Below are positions 32,926 to 46,200 of a DNA stretch of 64,000 nt, piece by piece. The notes beneath the pieces were generated by a model. It was given only the letters and a program-made list of their open reading frames with translations, was not told where the DNA came from and did not search any database. The stretch is from Acanthaster planci (Eukaryota; Echinodermata; Asteroidea; Valvatida; Acanthasteridae): assembly GCF_001949145.1 (NCBI RefSeq), contig NW_019091533.1, forward strand, positions 220,765 to 284,764. The letters run 5' to 3'. The first letter of the stretch is position 1. Every line of letters begins with the position of its first letter. The translations under genes were made by a program, and so were the position numbers.

Positions 32926-34692
32926 TACAACAAAACAAAGAAAATAGAACTCTCCATGTTGACCATGTCTAATACTGTCGTGGAACAAAACATCGAGATT
33001 TTTGATGTTGTACTTCGACAAAAAAGTACAAATGTTAAGAAAGTGGGAAAAGAAGTTTTTACGTTTTGTAAAGAAAACCCTCGCAAGGCCACGATGACAG
33101 CATTCAGATAGTTGTTACAATCACGCGCGCACGCTAATGACGTTGTTGTTGAAATTGGAATAACACAGGCAACAAAAGCCGGATTCGGGCGACTGGTGAC
33201 AAGAGCCCTCCAAAAGAACAACTCACACTTGGTTTCCACATGTGTACCATTTAAAAAATATTTATTCAGTGTTTGAATAAAAATTACACTGGTGTTCATC
33301 ACCATTTCACTAATCCAAAAATCAGCAGAGTCAAAAAATGTCTGTCCTTTTTTATACACTGTACTTGATTATTATATTGTAATTAATAAACACGTATTAC
33401 AAGACTGCTGCATCATCTTTGATGTCTTTAAATACACTTTTCTGGTTATTCAAAATATATTTCACCAGGCAAAAAGATAACTCTTCATTCATTCTTCAAT
33501 ACTCTTTTAAAAACTATAATCATTATTTTACTCCCGGATTTGAAGTAGGTTGGCAAACAACCGATTCAAAAACGCCATGTGCTGAATGACATACATATTA
33601 TTGTATACACTTTCCAATGGAACACACGTACAATAAAATGGCTATAGAGTGAAAATTGGATACGATTACATTACAGATATAAAAGAGGGTAAAAAGTGAG
33701 GACAAGTAACTGAAACAAGAGATTAGGTGCCGACAAACTTGGGCACTGAATTCATAAGTTCGAAACGAAACTGTTAAATCAAGCAACACTGGTCAGTTCA
33801 TGACAGACCGACCCTTGGAAAAGGGCCGAGGTCACACCCCCCCTCTCTCCAAAAACTGTGGTTTGTATAAGCTACATGGTTTCCGTGTCGGGGGGGGGAC
33901 CCAGATGGCCTCTCCTATCCTTTCTGGAGCTTACATGTATCTTTGCAGTGAAATGTGCCTTGAATACACAGACAAAATACCAGAAAAAATAAAGCTGAGC
34001 GCCAACCTCAATTAATGTTTTTTTTTCAGCAACAGCTTTGTTTTTTGGCAACACCCCTTGCTTCGGTAAATGTCCTCAGTTTTCAGCTGCAAAACTGATA
34101 AAAAATTGACTACTGTCTCTGCTTCTTGACATGAACGCTTATTACATTTAGATACATGTATACAAATGCAAATGTGTGGTGCCCCAGAGGAGACACATAA
34201 CAAGTAAATTAAGACTACAGAGCTTCATCTACCTGGATGTTATGAGGCTTCAAGCTTAAGTTCATATAAAAGTGTGCATGGATTGAAAATAAACAAGATT
34301 TCATCCCTTATCAAAAGCAACAACTCAAGTTAAGCCCGATGGCCATTAGCACTGAAAGGATCCAAATTAACGATGCAAATCCAACCAACCGTTTACAATC
34401 ATCACTGATCAGCATGCACATTCACGTAAGTTGCCAAATGGAACCAATGGCCATTGGCCACATACAGTGTACTTGTACACTATAATCAGAAAATCGACCA
34501 CTACGCTGCCAAAGTGCCATGCATGAATATTCATAATACCGTGCCACTGACAGGTTGAAGTACAACTAAACATTTCAGGATTTTCCTGCAACATACAAAA
34601 ATACAAATTGTAGGCCCTATCTTTTTCACAAGGACAAACATTTAAAGCATCAGCATTGTTGTCTCAATGCAATGACTAAAAATAACCACTTT
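32926..34692. other. Intergenic DNA, nothing recognised
   Basis: AT-rich. The long minus-strand frame 32874-33359 is low-complexity and hydrophobic in places without a recognisable domain. Confidence 0.35.
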
Positions 34693-34838
34693 AGAGTACC
34701 GAAGTGACTACGTCACGGGCAGAAGTGTGTGTAAAGGCAATACTGCCAGAGCCAGCGCATGAACCAACACGCGCGTATACTCCATTCACTTGTACACTGC
34801 ACTTTCTGGTTCACAGTGACGTCACACTTCGGTACTCT
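34693..34838. mobile_element. 146-bp MITE-like element
   Basis: The ends AGAGTACCGAAGTG and CACTTCGGTACTCT are inverted repeats, extending inward with CGTCAC and GTGACG, about 23 bp in all. No target duplication is evident and there is no coding sequence. Confidence 0.6.
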
Positions 34839-37800
34839 CAAGTATCCTTCCCCCCAAAAACCCCCCCCTGAATACTAAATGCACAATCGCATGGTACGTC
34901 TCCAAATAGGCCCATTTACATGCATATTTAATGCCAAAGCATTTGAATGCCGGCTGGCTAATTCCGTTTTCTTTTTGCATTAAATAGCTGCACCTTTCCA
35001 CGAATTTAGGAAATCACGCTTTGCAGTGACTCCGTTGATATAACAAAAAATAGCAAAACAAAACAGGACAAACATTAAATCTTCGTGGAAACACAAAACA
35101 TCTGTAAGTATCCCTAATGCTCTTCCACACACCATACAGCCACTGAAAAATTGTAATTTACTGCATAGTAACTAATTAAGTACCAATCACAGGGCAAGTT
35201 GATTCACAAACATTTCTACTTTTTTTCTGCAGAATCTGCACTTCCAAAGAAACACAGATGTTAGCATACCTGAAACTGAAAAGCCAAAGAGAATACGCTC
35301 TAGTTCTAACAGACCAATAAATAACAGTCTTGCTCTTCCAGATTTCAATGTCTGCTTGATAAAAGCTTCAGGAAGGTCCCGCTTAGCTTCACTGCAGGGC
35401 TTGGCTGCAGGGCTTGGAAGTATAATGCCAGTGTAACAATCCTGAACAACACGAAATATCTGTTTCGGGAGCAGGTGGGAAGCTGCACTGATTCTGTTTC
35501 AAACATTGTACATGTATATGTACATGTGCTACATCAGGCAAGAGCGCTCAACAATTTTGTCCAGGTGATGAGTAAACACACATGTACGCCTTGAGTTCCA
35601 TGAATGAATTACGTGTACACATGTACCTGACATTGACACACACTGGTCTAAGTTGCCATTTTCAAAAGGTATAAAAATCCAAAAGGGTGTTTTTTTTTTC
35701 CTGGATAAATCACGTACTTGTTCACAGTTACAAAAAAACCACACACTTAGCGATAGGTGATCAAAACTCTTTGAGTCTCTGACGACATTTAAGTACTTAA
35801 CATCCAATTCTCTAACTTCTGTTCTGGTACTATTTAAAGCCTTCGTAATTCAGCCTGAAATATCAATTACTGGAAAAAAGATTCTCAGTAATGTCCAAAT
35901 ACAAAAAACAATTTACATGTGTGAGTTGTCTGTACACAGTCAAAAAACCTCAGGATTAGTAAAAACATAATGACATACATTGAGGTATGTTGTTCACTGA
36001 AAAATCTAATGGTCACAGGCATAACTGCTAGAATTTAGTCAAGAGTGATAACCTGAAACCTCACACGGGCTCATGAAATACCCCGTTTTGCATGTAAACG
36101 CAGAGTACATGTATTTTTAAGTGTAATGAGAGGATGACTTACACAAGTGCCTTGGTAACCTCACCCACGCCCCAGTTTCCAATTCCCATCCAACCTGCCA
36201 CTGCTTCTATCGGGACGGAAAGTTTGTTCAACTCTCTGTCGTAACAATTCCACCAGAGATGCATACGCATCAGAGGCTGATCACTTTTCTCCTGAAGTCT
36301 TGCTACAAAGATGACAGCAAACACGCTGTGTAAATTCAATGGCATGGGACATCAATTTGTTTGCACCGTAATTTATACACAGTCAAACACCTTGTGAACA
36401 GGTTGCTGGGATTTTATAATAACTTCGTTGTAACAGGGACCTTATATCATCAGCACTGGCAAAACAAAGAATACAAAGACTAGGAAACTTAAAATTTTCC
36501 TTCCTACAAGCAGAATGTTGTACTAACATACTAGTGCCCTTATATTGTCGTCTTTTGACTGTACAGGGTTCAAAACTGAGTGAGGGGATTTAAAATTTTG
36601 TCATTCACCTTTCGCTGGGACCATCTCAGATGTGAATGCTGTCACACAACACCATACCCGGAAAGTACAATTAAGATTAAATGCATCCACGTTTCAACAC
36701 CACTGTGAGAAGTGAGGATCTATTGGCACCCTAATGAACTTGACTGCTATTTGATTTCACTGTGCAGGTCCCGTTAATGTTGTTGGCACAACAGAATGTT
36801 TCTTTTCGGGAAGTGTTTCCTTCAGCTGAATACCTACACAGGGCAACCGAGCATGATAACCACAAATGTCAACTCTTGAACCTAAAGGTATATGGCAGGA
36901 AATGAACATCCGCATTATGACACTTGCTATACGCAAACCTGCATGTACACCTGTACACATCCCAAAATGTGCTACATGTCTGGAGCAAGGCTCTGTGGAG
37001 TTCCGCTCTTAAAAATTCATTTCCAGTATGCATGTCATTCACCAGATGATTTTCCTCTGAGAAATTAGTCTACATTTAAACTGAGTTCATTACAAATCAG
37101 CCTGGTCAAAAAAAAAAAACCCTACGAAACAAACAAAATCTGAGAGGTTAATAAGACTGGAATAGATAAAAAGGACAGTCTATATCAATCTGCACCTTTT
37201 AGGTTTTTGTTACAATTAATATATACAATGTACAAGTCTTCATGTACAAAAACACAGTGATTTCTCTTTAACTGTACAATGAGCTATGGAGATAGATATA
37301 TATACATGTATATATACACATTATGTACACACATTACTGTGCAACAATTTGTGTCAGAGTTTAATTAAACAAATGTCTGTTCTATCCCTAATAATAGAGG
37401 TCTTTTAAGATAATGATCTTGTAACTGCGTGAAGGCATATAATATGCAAAGGTTTCTTCCAAGTACAAATAGTACACACACAAAGCTGACTACAAACAAG
37501 CCTTCACAGGTACAACGTGTACGTTGTAAGTTTCTTGACACAAGATATCGGCGGTGTGTGACAGGCACACCTACAAGCCACCACTGCCTATTGTGCAAAG
37601 ATCCTTTGCTGTCACGACAGTCCATGTATTTGGTACCGTGCCAACTTGCAAAATTTCAACACAGCCTGCAAACTGCCGTGACACTAGATTCTCATACAGG
37701 TATGAATTTTGTACATGTATTTGTGCATTCCCTGATGAGGAGTCCGATACCAGCCTGAAACTCAGTCAAATATTCTGAACTTTGATCCAAGTTACACATA

Positions 37801-38018
37801 ATGCACTGTGCCAACAGTGGAGAATGTGGACGGTGTTAGTATGCTCCAGCTTAAAGAGACTTTTTGTCACTTAAAGAGACATTTTGTCACTTAAAGAGAC
37901 ATTTTGTCACAAGGAACGTTTATAACCCTGATACATTTCCACTGCTGTACCCAGCAATCAATGAAATCTTCTCACGCGAATTCAAGTGTAACTGTTGAAA
38001 CAGAAACTACTGCAAGCC
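34839..38018. other. Region downstream of the DUSP gene
   Basis: No gene recognised. It may include a long DUSP 3' UTR if more distal poly(A) sites are used. Confidence 0.35.
37851..37910. repeat. 20-bp unit repeated three times
   Basis: TTAAAGAGACATTTTGTCAC occurs three times head to tail with one mismatch, 430 bases past the DUSP stop codon and beyond the nearest poly(A) signal. Confidence 0.9.
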
Positions 38019-38024
38019 TTTATT
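38019..38024 (-). terminator. Candidate poly(A) signal of the DUSP gene
   Basis: AATAAA on the minus strand about 310 bases past the stop codon. DUSP6 transcripts usually have longer, regulated 3' UTRs, so sites further left are also possible. Confidence 0.4.
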
Positions 38025-38335
38025 TCCGCTCTCGACAGCTCTCCCAGTTTGTTTAGGACATTTCCTTCCTCATTTTGAACTTCCTGTGTTATGAAATAGA
38101 TCGGACCCACACACAGCTATCAATGTACCACTTCCTCTTCTTGGCAAAGGCTCACGGGCAACTCGTGTCAGGAACAGGGCTTCGCCATTCTCTAAACTTT
38201 CTTTTCAGTTTAATCTCTGTGCAAAAGTGCATGTTTCCCACGGTTAGTTGATAAAACAACATGACTTCCCTGATTTCGGATTGTGAAGTTGAAGAACAGT
38301 GACCAACCTTCCCTTCATCGGTCTCTGGCCTGTCC

Positions 38336-38745
38336 TCAGCTGTCGACTGTGAAGTTGAATTCGATTTTTCTAGAGGACGTTTCCGGGGTCTGTTCCCAGG
38401 AGGAGGCCGAAGATGAGGTGGAGGAAGAGGAGGACAGGGCAGCCGAGGGGACAAGTGATTGGAGGACCGGGTCTGGGCTCATGCAGAGCCGCCGCCCCTC
38501 TTTGGAACAACTACAGTCCCCGCCCCGGCAGGGGCTGTCCCGCAGCTGCTGCTCAAACTCCAGCAGCTGGCCCATGAAGTTGAAGTTGGGCGAGATGTTG
38601 TTCTTGCGCTTCTTGACGAAGTCGTAGGCGTCGTTGAGCGTCAGGCACAGCTTTTGCATGAGGTAGGCCACTGTGACTGTGACAGAGCGGCTGACCCCGG
38701 CCAGGCAGTGCACCAGGATGCCGTGGTTCACCTTCCGTGCTTCAT
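38336..38745 (-). CDS. DUSP6: DUSP exon 3: catalytic loop and C-terminal tail
   Basis: After CATCCACAG it encodes [20 protein letters not shown] with the CX5R loop, [20 protein letters not shown], and [20 protein letters not shown], closing the fold. It ends with a family-variable tail: a cysteine pair (GGDCSCS), a run of serines ([14 protein letters not shown]) and IEFNFTVDS before TGA at 38336-38338. Confidence 0.96.
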
Positions 38746-41700
38746 CTGTGGATGAGGTGGGGTGGAAGAAATCAGGGAAGAAGCAAAAAGATGAAATGAA
38801 AAGGCATAACTGGACACACAAAGAAAGCTGACATTGAAACTTTAAAATGTCCACAAATGCACAAATATTCCACGATGTTTCTGCACATTCAGACTGACAA
38901 AGAACACAATATCCATCCCCCCCCCAAACCTTTGGGATGGAACGCCCTCTGGGGAGCCTTCAAATGATATGGGCAAGCAAAACCTTCACTCAATTTGACC
39001 TTTCCTTTTTTTTTCTTACACACCATCACATAACAAGTCTGAACAGGTCCTTCAAACTGCTTGTCACAATAAATTCAAGACTCATTGCCACACCTGAAAC
39101 AGGTTTTCTGAAGACTATAAAATTCTGCTACACAGAATGAAATGACCAGATGCACGTGATACGATGCACAACTTCCAAATTATCCAAGCATTTGAAAACG
39201 ACTTTGGTGATCAAATGTAGTAATTAGTAACAAAGCAATGACAGTATTTATTCCCAAGTGACCTCCATGTGGACACTAAGCATGGGACTGATCTCCTTGA
39301 CTACCTGGCCATGAGAATTAAAGCAGGGAGTACGGCCAGCCTGAAAGGGTAATACGGGCCACCTCTTAACAAGAGAGTCACGTTCTGCAGCTTGGGTAAA
39401 AAAAAAGAACAAAAGGGAAACTGGGAAAGAAAAAAAAAGCAAAAATAAAAACATCCCTTTCATCTGCCAGATTCCTGAAATGACTTTTGTGTGGTTTCTC
39501 CTTGAAACTTGGATGAATGCCTCAGTGGGGGAATTCCAGTCAACACTAATGGGCGGGTATTCAGAAGCAATACCTGTACAATGGGAACTGTTGGACTTCA
39601 GCACCAAAGCTAAAGAGCTCCACAGTACTACCCACGGAATCTAAGCGGAAATCTTTGTAAATATTCATGCACCTCCAGCTACAGTTGGATGCAAAGAAAT
39701 GCATCTTCATTTATATTAAAAAGCTGACATATTTAACATATGTAAGGTATCTCTTTGTGAAATGTACCGGCACATACATGGATGCCGAAAGGGAAAATAA
39801 ACGATATGTAACAGGCATCGTTTACAATAAAAATGAAAACCAGATTGCGGCAATCAAAACATCAAACCTCTAAAAGGGGCGGTTAATCTGTAATCGGATT
39901 TGGAACTTCTTTCATTAAAATGTCTCACCCTTCTTTGGGACCCAGTTGTTAGGACAAAGTCTTGTCACTTTAATGATCTGAGTCTGCATAACATTGTTTT
40001 GTTTCTGCACACGTGAAGTACCTGCACATCTGATTCTTGCATTTTTTGTTTTTTGGTAAAAACTGATTTTTGGTTTCTTTTGGTTTTGAAATGGAACCAT
40101 GTTGTTAATCATTGTCAAGTCAATTTATAAAACGGACGGTTTGGGTAAATTCGATATTGAATAAGACCTTCAGTCCACTGTTTGGTGAATTACATAGTAA
40201 TTATGCATTCCATATGTAACTTATTCAACAGTAGAACACAACTGTTCTTTTCAATCTCAAAATCATTTAAGCTTTTAATCAAATCATGACAAAGATGAGA
40301 ATCACCAACTCAAATCCAAATTGGTTTTGGGAATAAAACTAAGCCAATCGTTCTCTGCTTTTTTCAATCCGGAGGTGATTGCCAAACTTTCTTATTGACA
40401 TCCTTTGGTCTAGAGCAATTCACCTGCATGTGCACTTATCCAACAGCCAGGGCAGTCTGAATTATTTGGGGGCCCATTCCGGCTTTCCAGCAGTCTCACT
40501 ACGTCTTAGGCTGATTGGTTGTCAATGACAACAAAATCTCGAGATTTGCTCTTGATTGGGTTTTTAGTTAGCCGTTCAGCAATTATTCCATGCTCGCCCG
40601 CCGACAGATATGCCCCTGCTCTGACACCAAAGAAACGTGACGTACAGCCCTACGTCATTAGGAATTCACAAATGAATTGTGTGCATGGTATTACATGTAC
40701 ATGTGTAATCAAATTGACTACCAAGCAAAGAGGACGTAAATGAATCTGTGGCTGGTTGTACATATATATTTCAAACATAAATCATATACCGATATGTAAA
40801 TTGTATCCCTAACAACATTTCTATGAACGTACACACATGTATGTAATATGATCAGATTTAAAACAAAGTCTACGTGTATGTAAAATATGATCTTCAGTGG
40901 ATCGTAAACCTTTCCCAGAAATCATATTTTGCCCGGAAATCAAGATGCATTTTCAACATAATTTCACAATTCCCAATTCCCAAATCCAGATGAGTCAGCT
41001 ACCATACATGCACAGTACATGCTTTTCTGACATGTAAGACCATGGACATGTAAACATCTTGCCCACAGACCTACATGTGCAATGCAAGAAATTTACACAT
41101 GAACATTAATGAACTGGTGGAGTATGGACACTGTAAGGTCTTCAACTAAAAGCATAGATAGAGAGTAGGGGAGGCACTTGCCGGTAGGGCCAGATTAGCA
41201 AAAACTTCTGTGGTCTAAAAAAAATACACATAATCATTATGAACCCTAAAATGCGTAAGCCTACAAATATTTAGAACTTGGGCATCTGTGAATCCTCTCT
41301 GAAAATCAGATATTAAGACAGTTTCAAGCTGGCTAATACAACTTGTCATCAACATGAAATGCAAAACTCCGGTGTTTCTTTAACAGCACTGTGAACATGG
41401 CGCTGATACCTTGGATAAAGTGGGGCCTACAGGCACAACAACTATTGCCTTGGGCCAGCCAGACCTACAGTAAGCAGTAACCCTGCCTTGGGTGCACATG
41501 TACAATGTACAATGTACTTTTGCAGCTGTGACTAGGATTGACTACAAATTGTTTACACCAGTCAGCATCAGCAGAACTGTAATTTGTTTTAATAACCAAG
41601 CAGTGCATGCCATCTTGCCATTCTCTGCCAACTATAACCTCACAGCACTGGGAGAAAGTGCTTTCAACCACCATCCGACAGAGGGAAATTGTCAGCAACT

Positions 41701-43255
41701 CGCGAGGCTCAAGAAAGTGTCTATGTACATGGTACATGTTGAACAAATGTGGTGGGTTCTGCCAAAGCTTAATCTCCAAGGAAGTTTGAAAGAAATTGGT
41801 TTAATCCATAACAACTATTCCATAAAAAGGTGTAGTTTGTTTCCAGAAAGATTGAGTCAGGATATGCGAAGGTTTAAGGTAATAAAACTGAACAAACGTA
41901 CATTTACATACACATAGAAGTGACACCCCATCAGTCAGGTATCCGACTGGCTGCCACTGTAAGAGCCCTATAGATTTCATGTACTGGTAGTCACCAGACC
42001 ACGACACGCACAGAAAGTGGTCCACTAACCACCATGGGCTAGAATTATTACAATACTATTAGACCATGGTTTATGGGTGCAGCCATGTTTTGCTGCAAGT
42101 TTCTAAGCCTTCATCACTTGAGCCAGTAATCCCCGTCTTTTGAAGTGAATTCACATCTCTTGTGTTTGTGTCAAAGGTGTCTGTCAATCTTGAGCCAGGA
42201 AAGAATGACTCCCTCACACTTTTTCACCCCAAAAAGCTGCTGATGATGCACAGACAGGAAAACTTTAATCAAGGCCACTTCCTGACCGCATTAGGGCATC
42301 ACAATAGGAGCGTGCATTGTGAGATACATCCTGCACAACACCCAATTGTCCCAAAGCCCCTTGAAGAGGCAGGTTATGTAACAACCCTCTTAGTTTCTTT
42401 AGAAATCTTAACGGGGAGAAGGGGAAGCAGAGCCAATGGCAGGACGCACAAGTGTTTGGCCGTTAGCCCAAGCCCACAGTATCATTGATATTGGCGCTAG
42501 ACGCAATACCCACCCACTCAACAATACACAAAAGAGGAAAAGCCTGACAAACAGTGTCAACTACGGGAAGTCTCGTTATTGATTGGCCTTGCAGCACATT
42601 CTCCTCCTGTTCTCACAGTGCTCCTTGCTCTTTTCCAACGGCTTGCCAGGTATTGATCTTCCTCAACTAATGCATGTGGTTGTGTTGGTGGTGTTGCTGC
42701 TGCTCAAGCACATTATCAAAGTAGCATTGGAGGAGGGCCGGAAATGGGAATACAAGAGACAAACATGTTTTGTACACCTTGCGTAAATAGACTGTAAGAT
42801 CACCAGTGGGTCTAGGGCCTGCCCTATGTGTGTTGTGGTCAGTTGTGATTGTTCAAACGCTGGGGGACTGTATCTTCTTTCTGCCTGTTCAACTCTAATT
42901 GGTGTGGTGTGTGCATCTATATTGTTACATACATGTAATGCATTTCATTTCTTTTGGGGGGGAAGGTACATGCAGGGTTAATGTGTTCCATTCTTGTGGT
43001 TCCAAGAAAACCATCAACTGTAGGACACTATAACCTTTTGAAAAATGATAAAATGTCTCCATTGTAAGTGCATTTCGCCCAGTTTTGGACTACATTAACT
43101 TGGTCCCTTAAGTCCCATAAAAATAAAGGACTGAATAAAAACATCTAAGATAACGTACGTCCAGGCACATTCATTGATCAATGTCGATCCGCTTGCCACT
43201 TGGGTATGTCTTTACAGTAGATAGCCACCCTCAGAAAAATTCTAACAGACAAAAC

Positions 43256-43286
<31 letters not shown>

Positions 43287-46200
43287 AACAAACCCAAAAC
43301 ACATACACAAAAACACCCAACAGATATTTAACATTTACATTATGGTTTGACGCCGGGGGTTTTTCCCATGAAATCTCTTTCTCCAAGTACTCATCCAACA
43401 TTGTTGTCTATTATCGGTACATCCCCTTGCCTCCCCCGTAAACTTAATTCATTCGATAGATCCTTACTGTGTACTTTGGATGTGTTTGCCAAGTGTATTA
43501 CGTTCACACTTGCCCTTACACCCACACACAAGGCACTCAAGTCCGACCCCGAGAAAGATGGCCGCCCGAACCACATACTGACACTACACACGCAGTCTGC
43601 ATGCATCACCTATGCACTGTGATGCACATGAACTGTACAGTGCATGGCACAAGTTGTGTAAAATTTGAGCTCGGACACCTACTGGACATGTACACATATC
43701 TACACAATGTACATGTACATGTACATGTACATGCTGCTACGTTGGGACTCAACTATACATGTACAAATGTTCATGTACATGAACTCGTACATGTACCATA
43801 TACGTCAGCATATTTCAACACAACAAGGCCAGGTTCTATCAATCTGTCTGCAGATAATAGGACCCCCCCCACACACATACACGTACAGTGCATCATGCAT
43901 TTTTAAACTTGCCATTTTCTCACTAAGGTGCACGCCACAAACCTCAAAGACTCCACGACTTTTTTACATCAACAAATACGCAGCACGAGGTGCGTGTACA
44001 TTTACTTCCTGCGCATAACAGGTTTTATGTAAAGTAGAATTCCTTGTGCATAAATTATACAATGTGTACATATTCCCCTTGGAAATTGGGAACATGTAGC
44101 TCAGGCATGTACATGTACACGTAGAACACTAGTACATGCTGTACATGTACATCTATACACACTGGACATGTACAATTACACTGTACGTGTATTATGTCCA
44201 TTGTAAATCATTGTACTGGCTGGTTCATACTGGTATTTTACGCGAAAGCAAAACTAACACTTGCAGCAAAATACAAATATTTACAGTGAAATTCTCTTGG
44301 GTTGAAATGTATTCAACTTTCTACATTATGCTGCAAATCTGTAGCATGAATATTTGATTTGACGTCAATATTTCGCTTTCATGCCATGTATATGTACATG
44401 TATCTCTGTAGACCCCCCCTTTGTGGGAATGCTCTTGTAGTGTTTTGAATGCACACAAAAATCTGTAAACATGTTTGTTTGTAACAAACGGTAGGCTAAT
44501 GGGCTAACCAATCCCACTTCAAGAACTTCTATGGCTCTCTGTCAATGTCAGTACTTCTTTCATCAAATGGTGAATGCCTACAAAGTTGGGTTATAATCCT
44601 GACCAAACGGCAAGAAATATGCTGCCTTCAAAACTGTCCCATTAGAAAGTCTGGTTTATTAGTAAGTTGCCGGCTGGAAGCCTGACTTGGCTTAAACTTT
44701 CCAAATCATCTAATCCACAATTTACTTGCTTGAATGAATCAGGCTAAATACAAGCTTCCCTTTGGTAAGGATTTGGAACAGTTCATTAACATGCAGGTGG
44801 CACTGTTACCCTAAATATACATGTAATTTGATTCTACAAACCTCAGGAAGCTTGAAACCATTTCACCTTATATGCAAACACCAACTGAAGTTTGACTCAG
44901 CAGGGGGTTGTCTACATACCACTTCCTGTAGCTAACCCTTCTGCTAACCCTTCTGCTAACCCTTGTGTTATCCCCTCTGCTAACCCTTGTGTTATCCCCT
45001 CTGCTAACCCTTGTGTTATCCCCTCTGCTAACCCTTCTGTTATCCCTTCTGCTAACCCTTCTGTTATCCCCTCTGCTAACCCTTCTGCTAACCCTTCCGT
45101 TATCCCTTCTGCTCACCTTCTGCTACAAAACAATCTAAAAAATGAACCTTAAATACATGTAAATGTAGCCTCTGAAAGTGTACAAAAAAACATGTTCTGT
45201 AAATTTAACACATCCATTGAACTTCACATGGGTACCGTATACCAGTACATGTAAGTATCGCTGTTCAAATCCGAGCTTAAAAATCACAAGACGACAGGTT
45301 ATAACATTTTCCTTTAAAGTATTCAAACAATGTATTTCCTACACACTGTGCCGTGGACGCATGTACATGTGCATGTATCACACATTATGCACAATAAACT
45401 GGTTGTGTGGTGAGAGTTTGTTTGAAAAGGCCCCATTTTGCAATGAATGACAATGAAGATTCTTCCGATTGGTTTTTATTGACAGCACATTCCTCTTCTG
45501 ACTGCATATCTTGTCAGCATTTCTTCTCGGCTGGTTGGATTTATTTAATTTCCTGTCGTGAACAGCCGAGGCCGATGGTTTAATTTGCTGATGGATCGCA
45601 CTCTGACGTAAGCATCCCCTTCTTTTGCCCACTGCGCAGCTTCTAAATATGTGGGGGGGGGGAGGATATCCCTGTTGGCACATCAAGCAGCGGTTTGAGC
45701 ATGATGGCTGTGGAGCAGGCTGTTTGTTTGACTGATTCATAGGTTTAGCTCTCAACCACTCATAATCATACAATATGCATGTGCATGCTGACATTCACAT
45801 GCACTTCTGACGATTGTGAAAGTATGATACCCACTTCCCAGTGTGCACACTACACAAAGCCTGGACTTTGGAGTTCAACTTTCAGCTCTTCACATTCTCT
45901 GCTTCTCAAAGGGTAAAGCCTTTCTTGATGTGGTTCATCTTCTGCCAAGATGGAGAAACACTCCAAGTGAACGTTCTAACCGTTCTTTTTCTCTCTTTAG
46001 TTTGTGTTAATCGTGTGTGTGTTTTCTGTGACAAAACACAGGATTATGATCATGTGTTGCCTCATGATTTAAAAAAAAAAAAAATTGGAAACACCGTTCA
46101 TTTGGGTCTGCATACACGCGTATAAAACTGTATGAAATATCAACGATCATTGCACCAAGCTCCACTTTCACAATGTTGCAGAAATTCCCTTCAAATATCA

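Noticed and set aside
18604-38000. Missing FN3-4/5, membrane and FIGQY exons of the L1-like gene
   Set aside because: Looked for G-x-G-P-x-S, hydrophobic and FIGQY strings on the plus strand and found none; an exhaustive search was not possible by eye.
44868-45152. Repeat proteins on both strands (PSAN and RVSR types)
   Set aside because: Explained entirely by the 12-base minisatellite unit.
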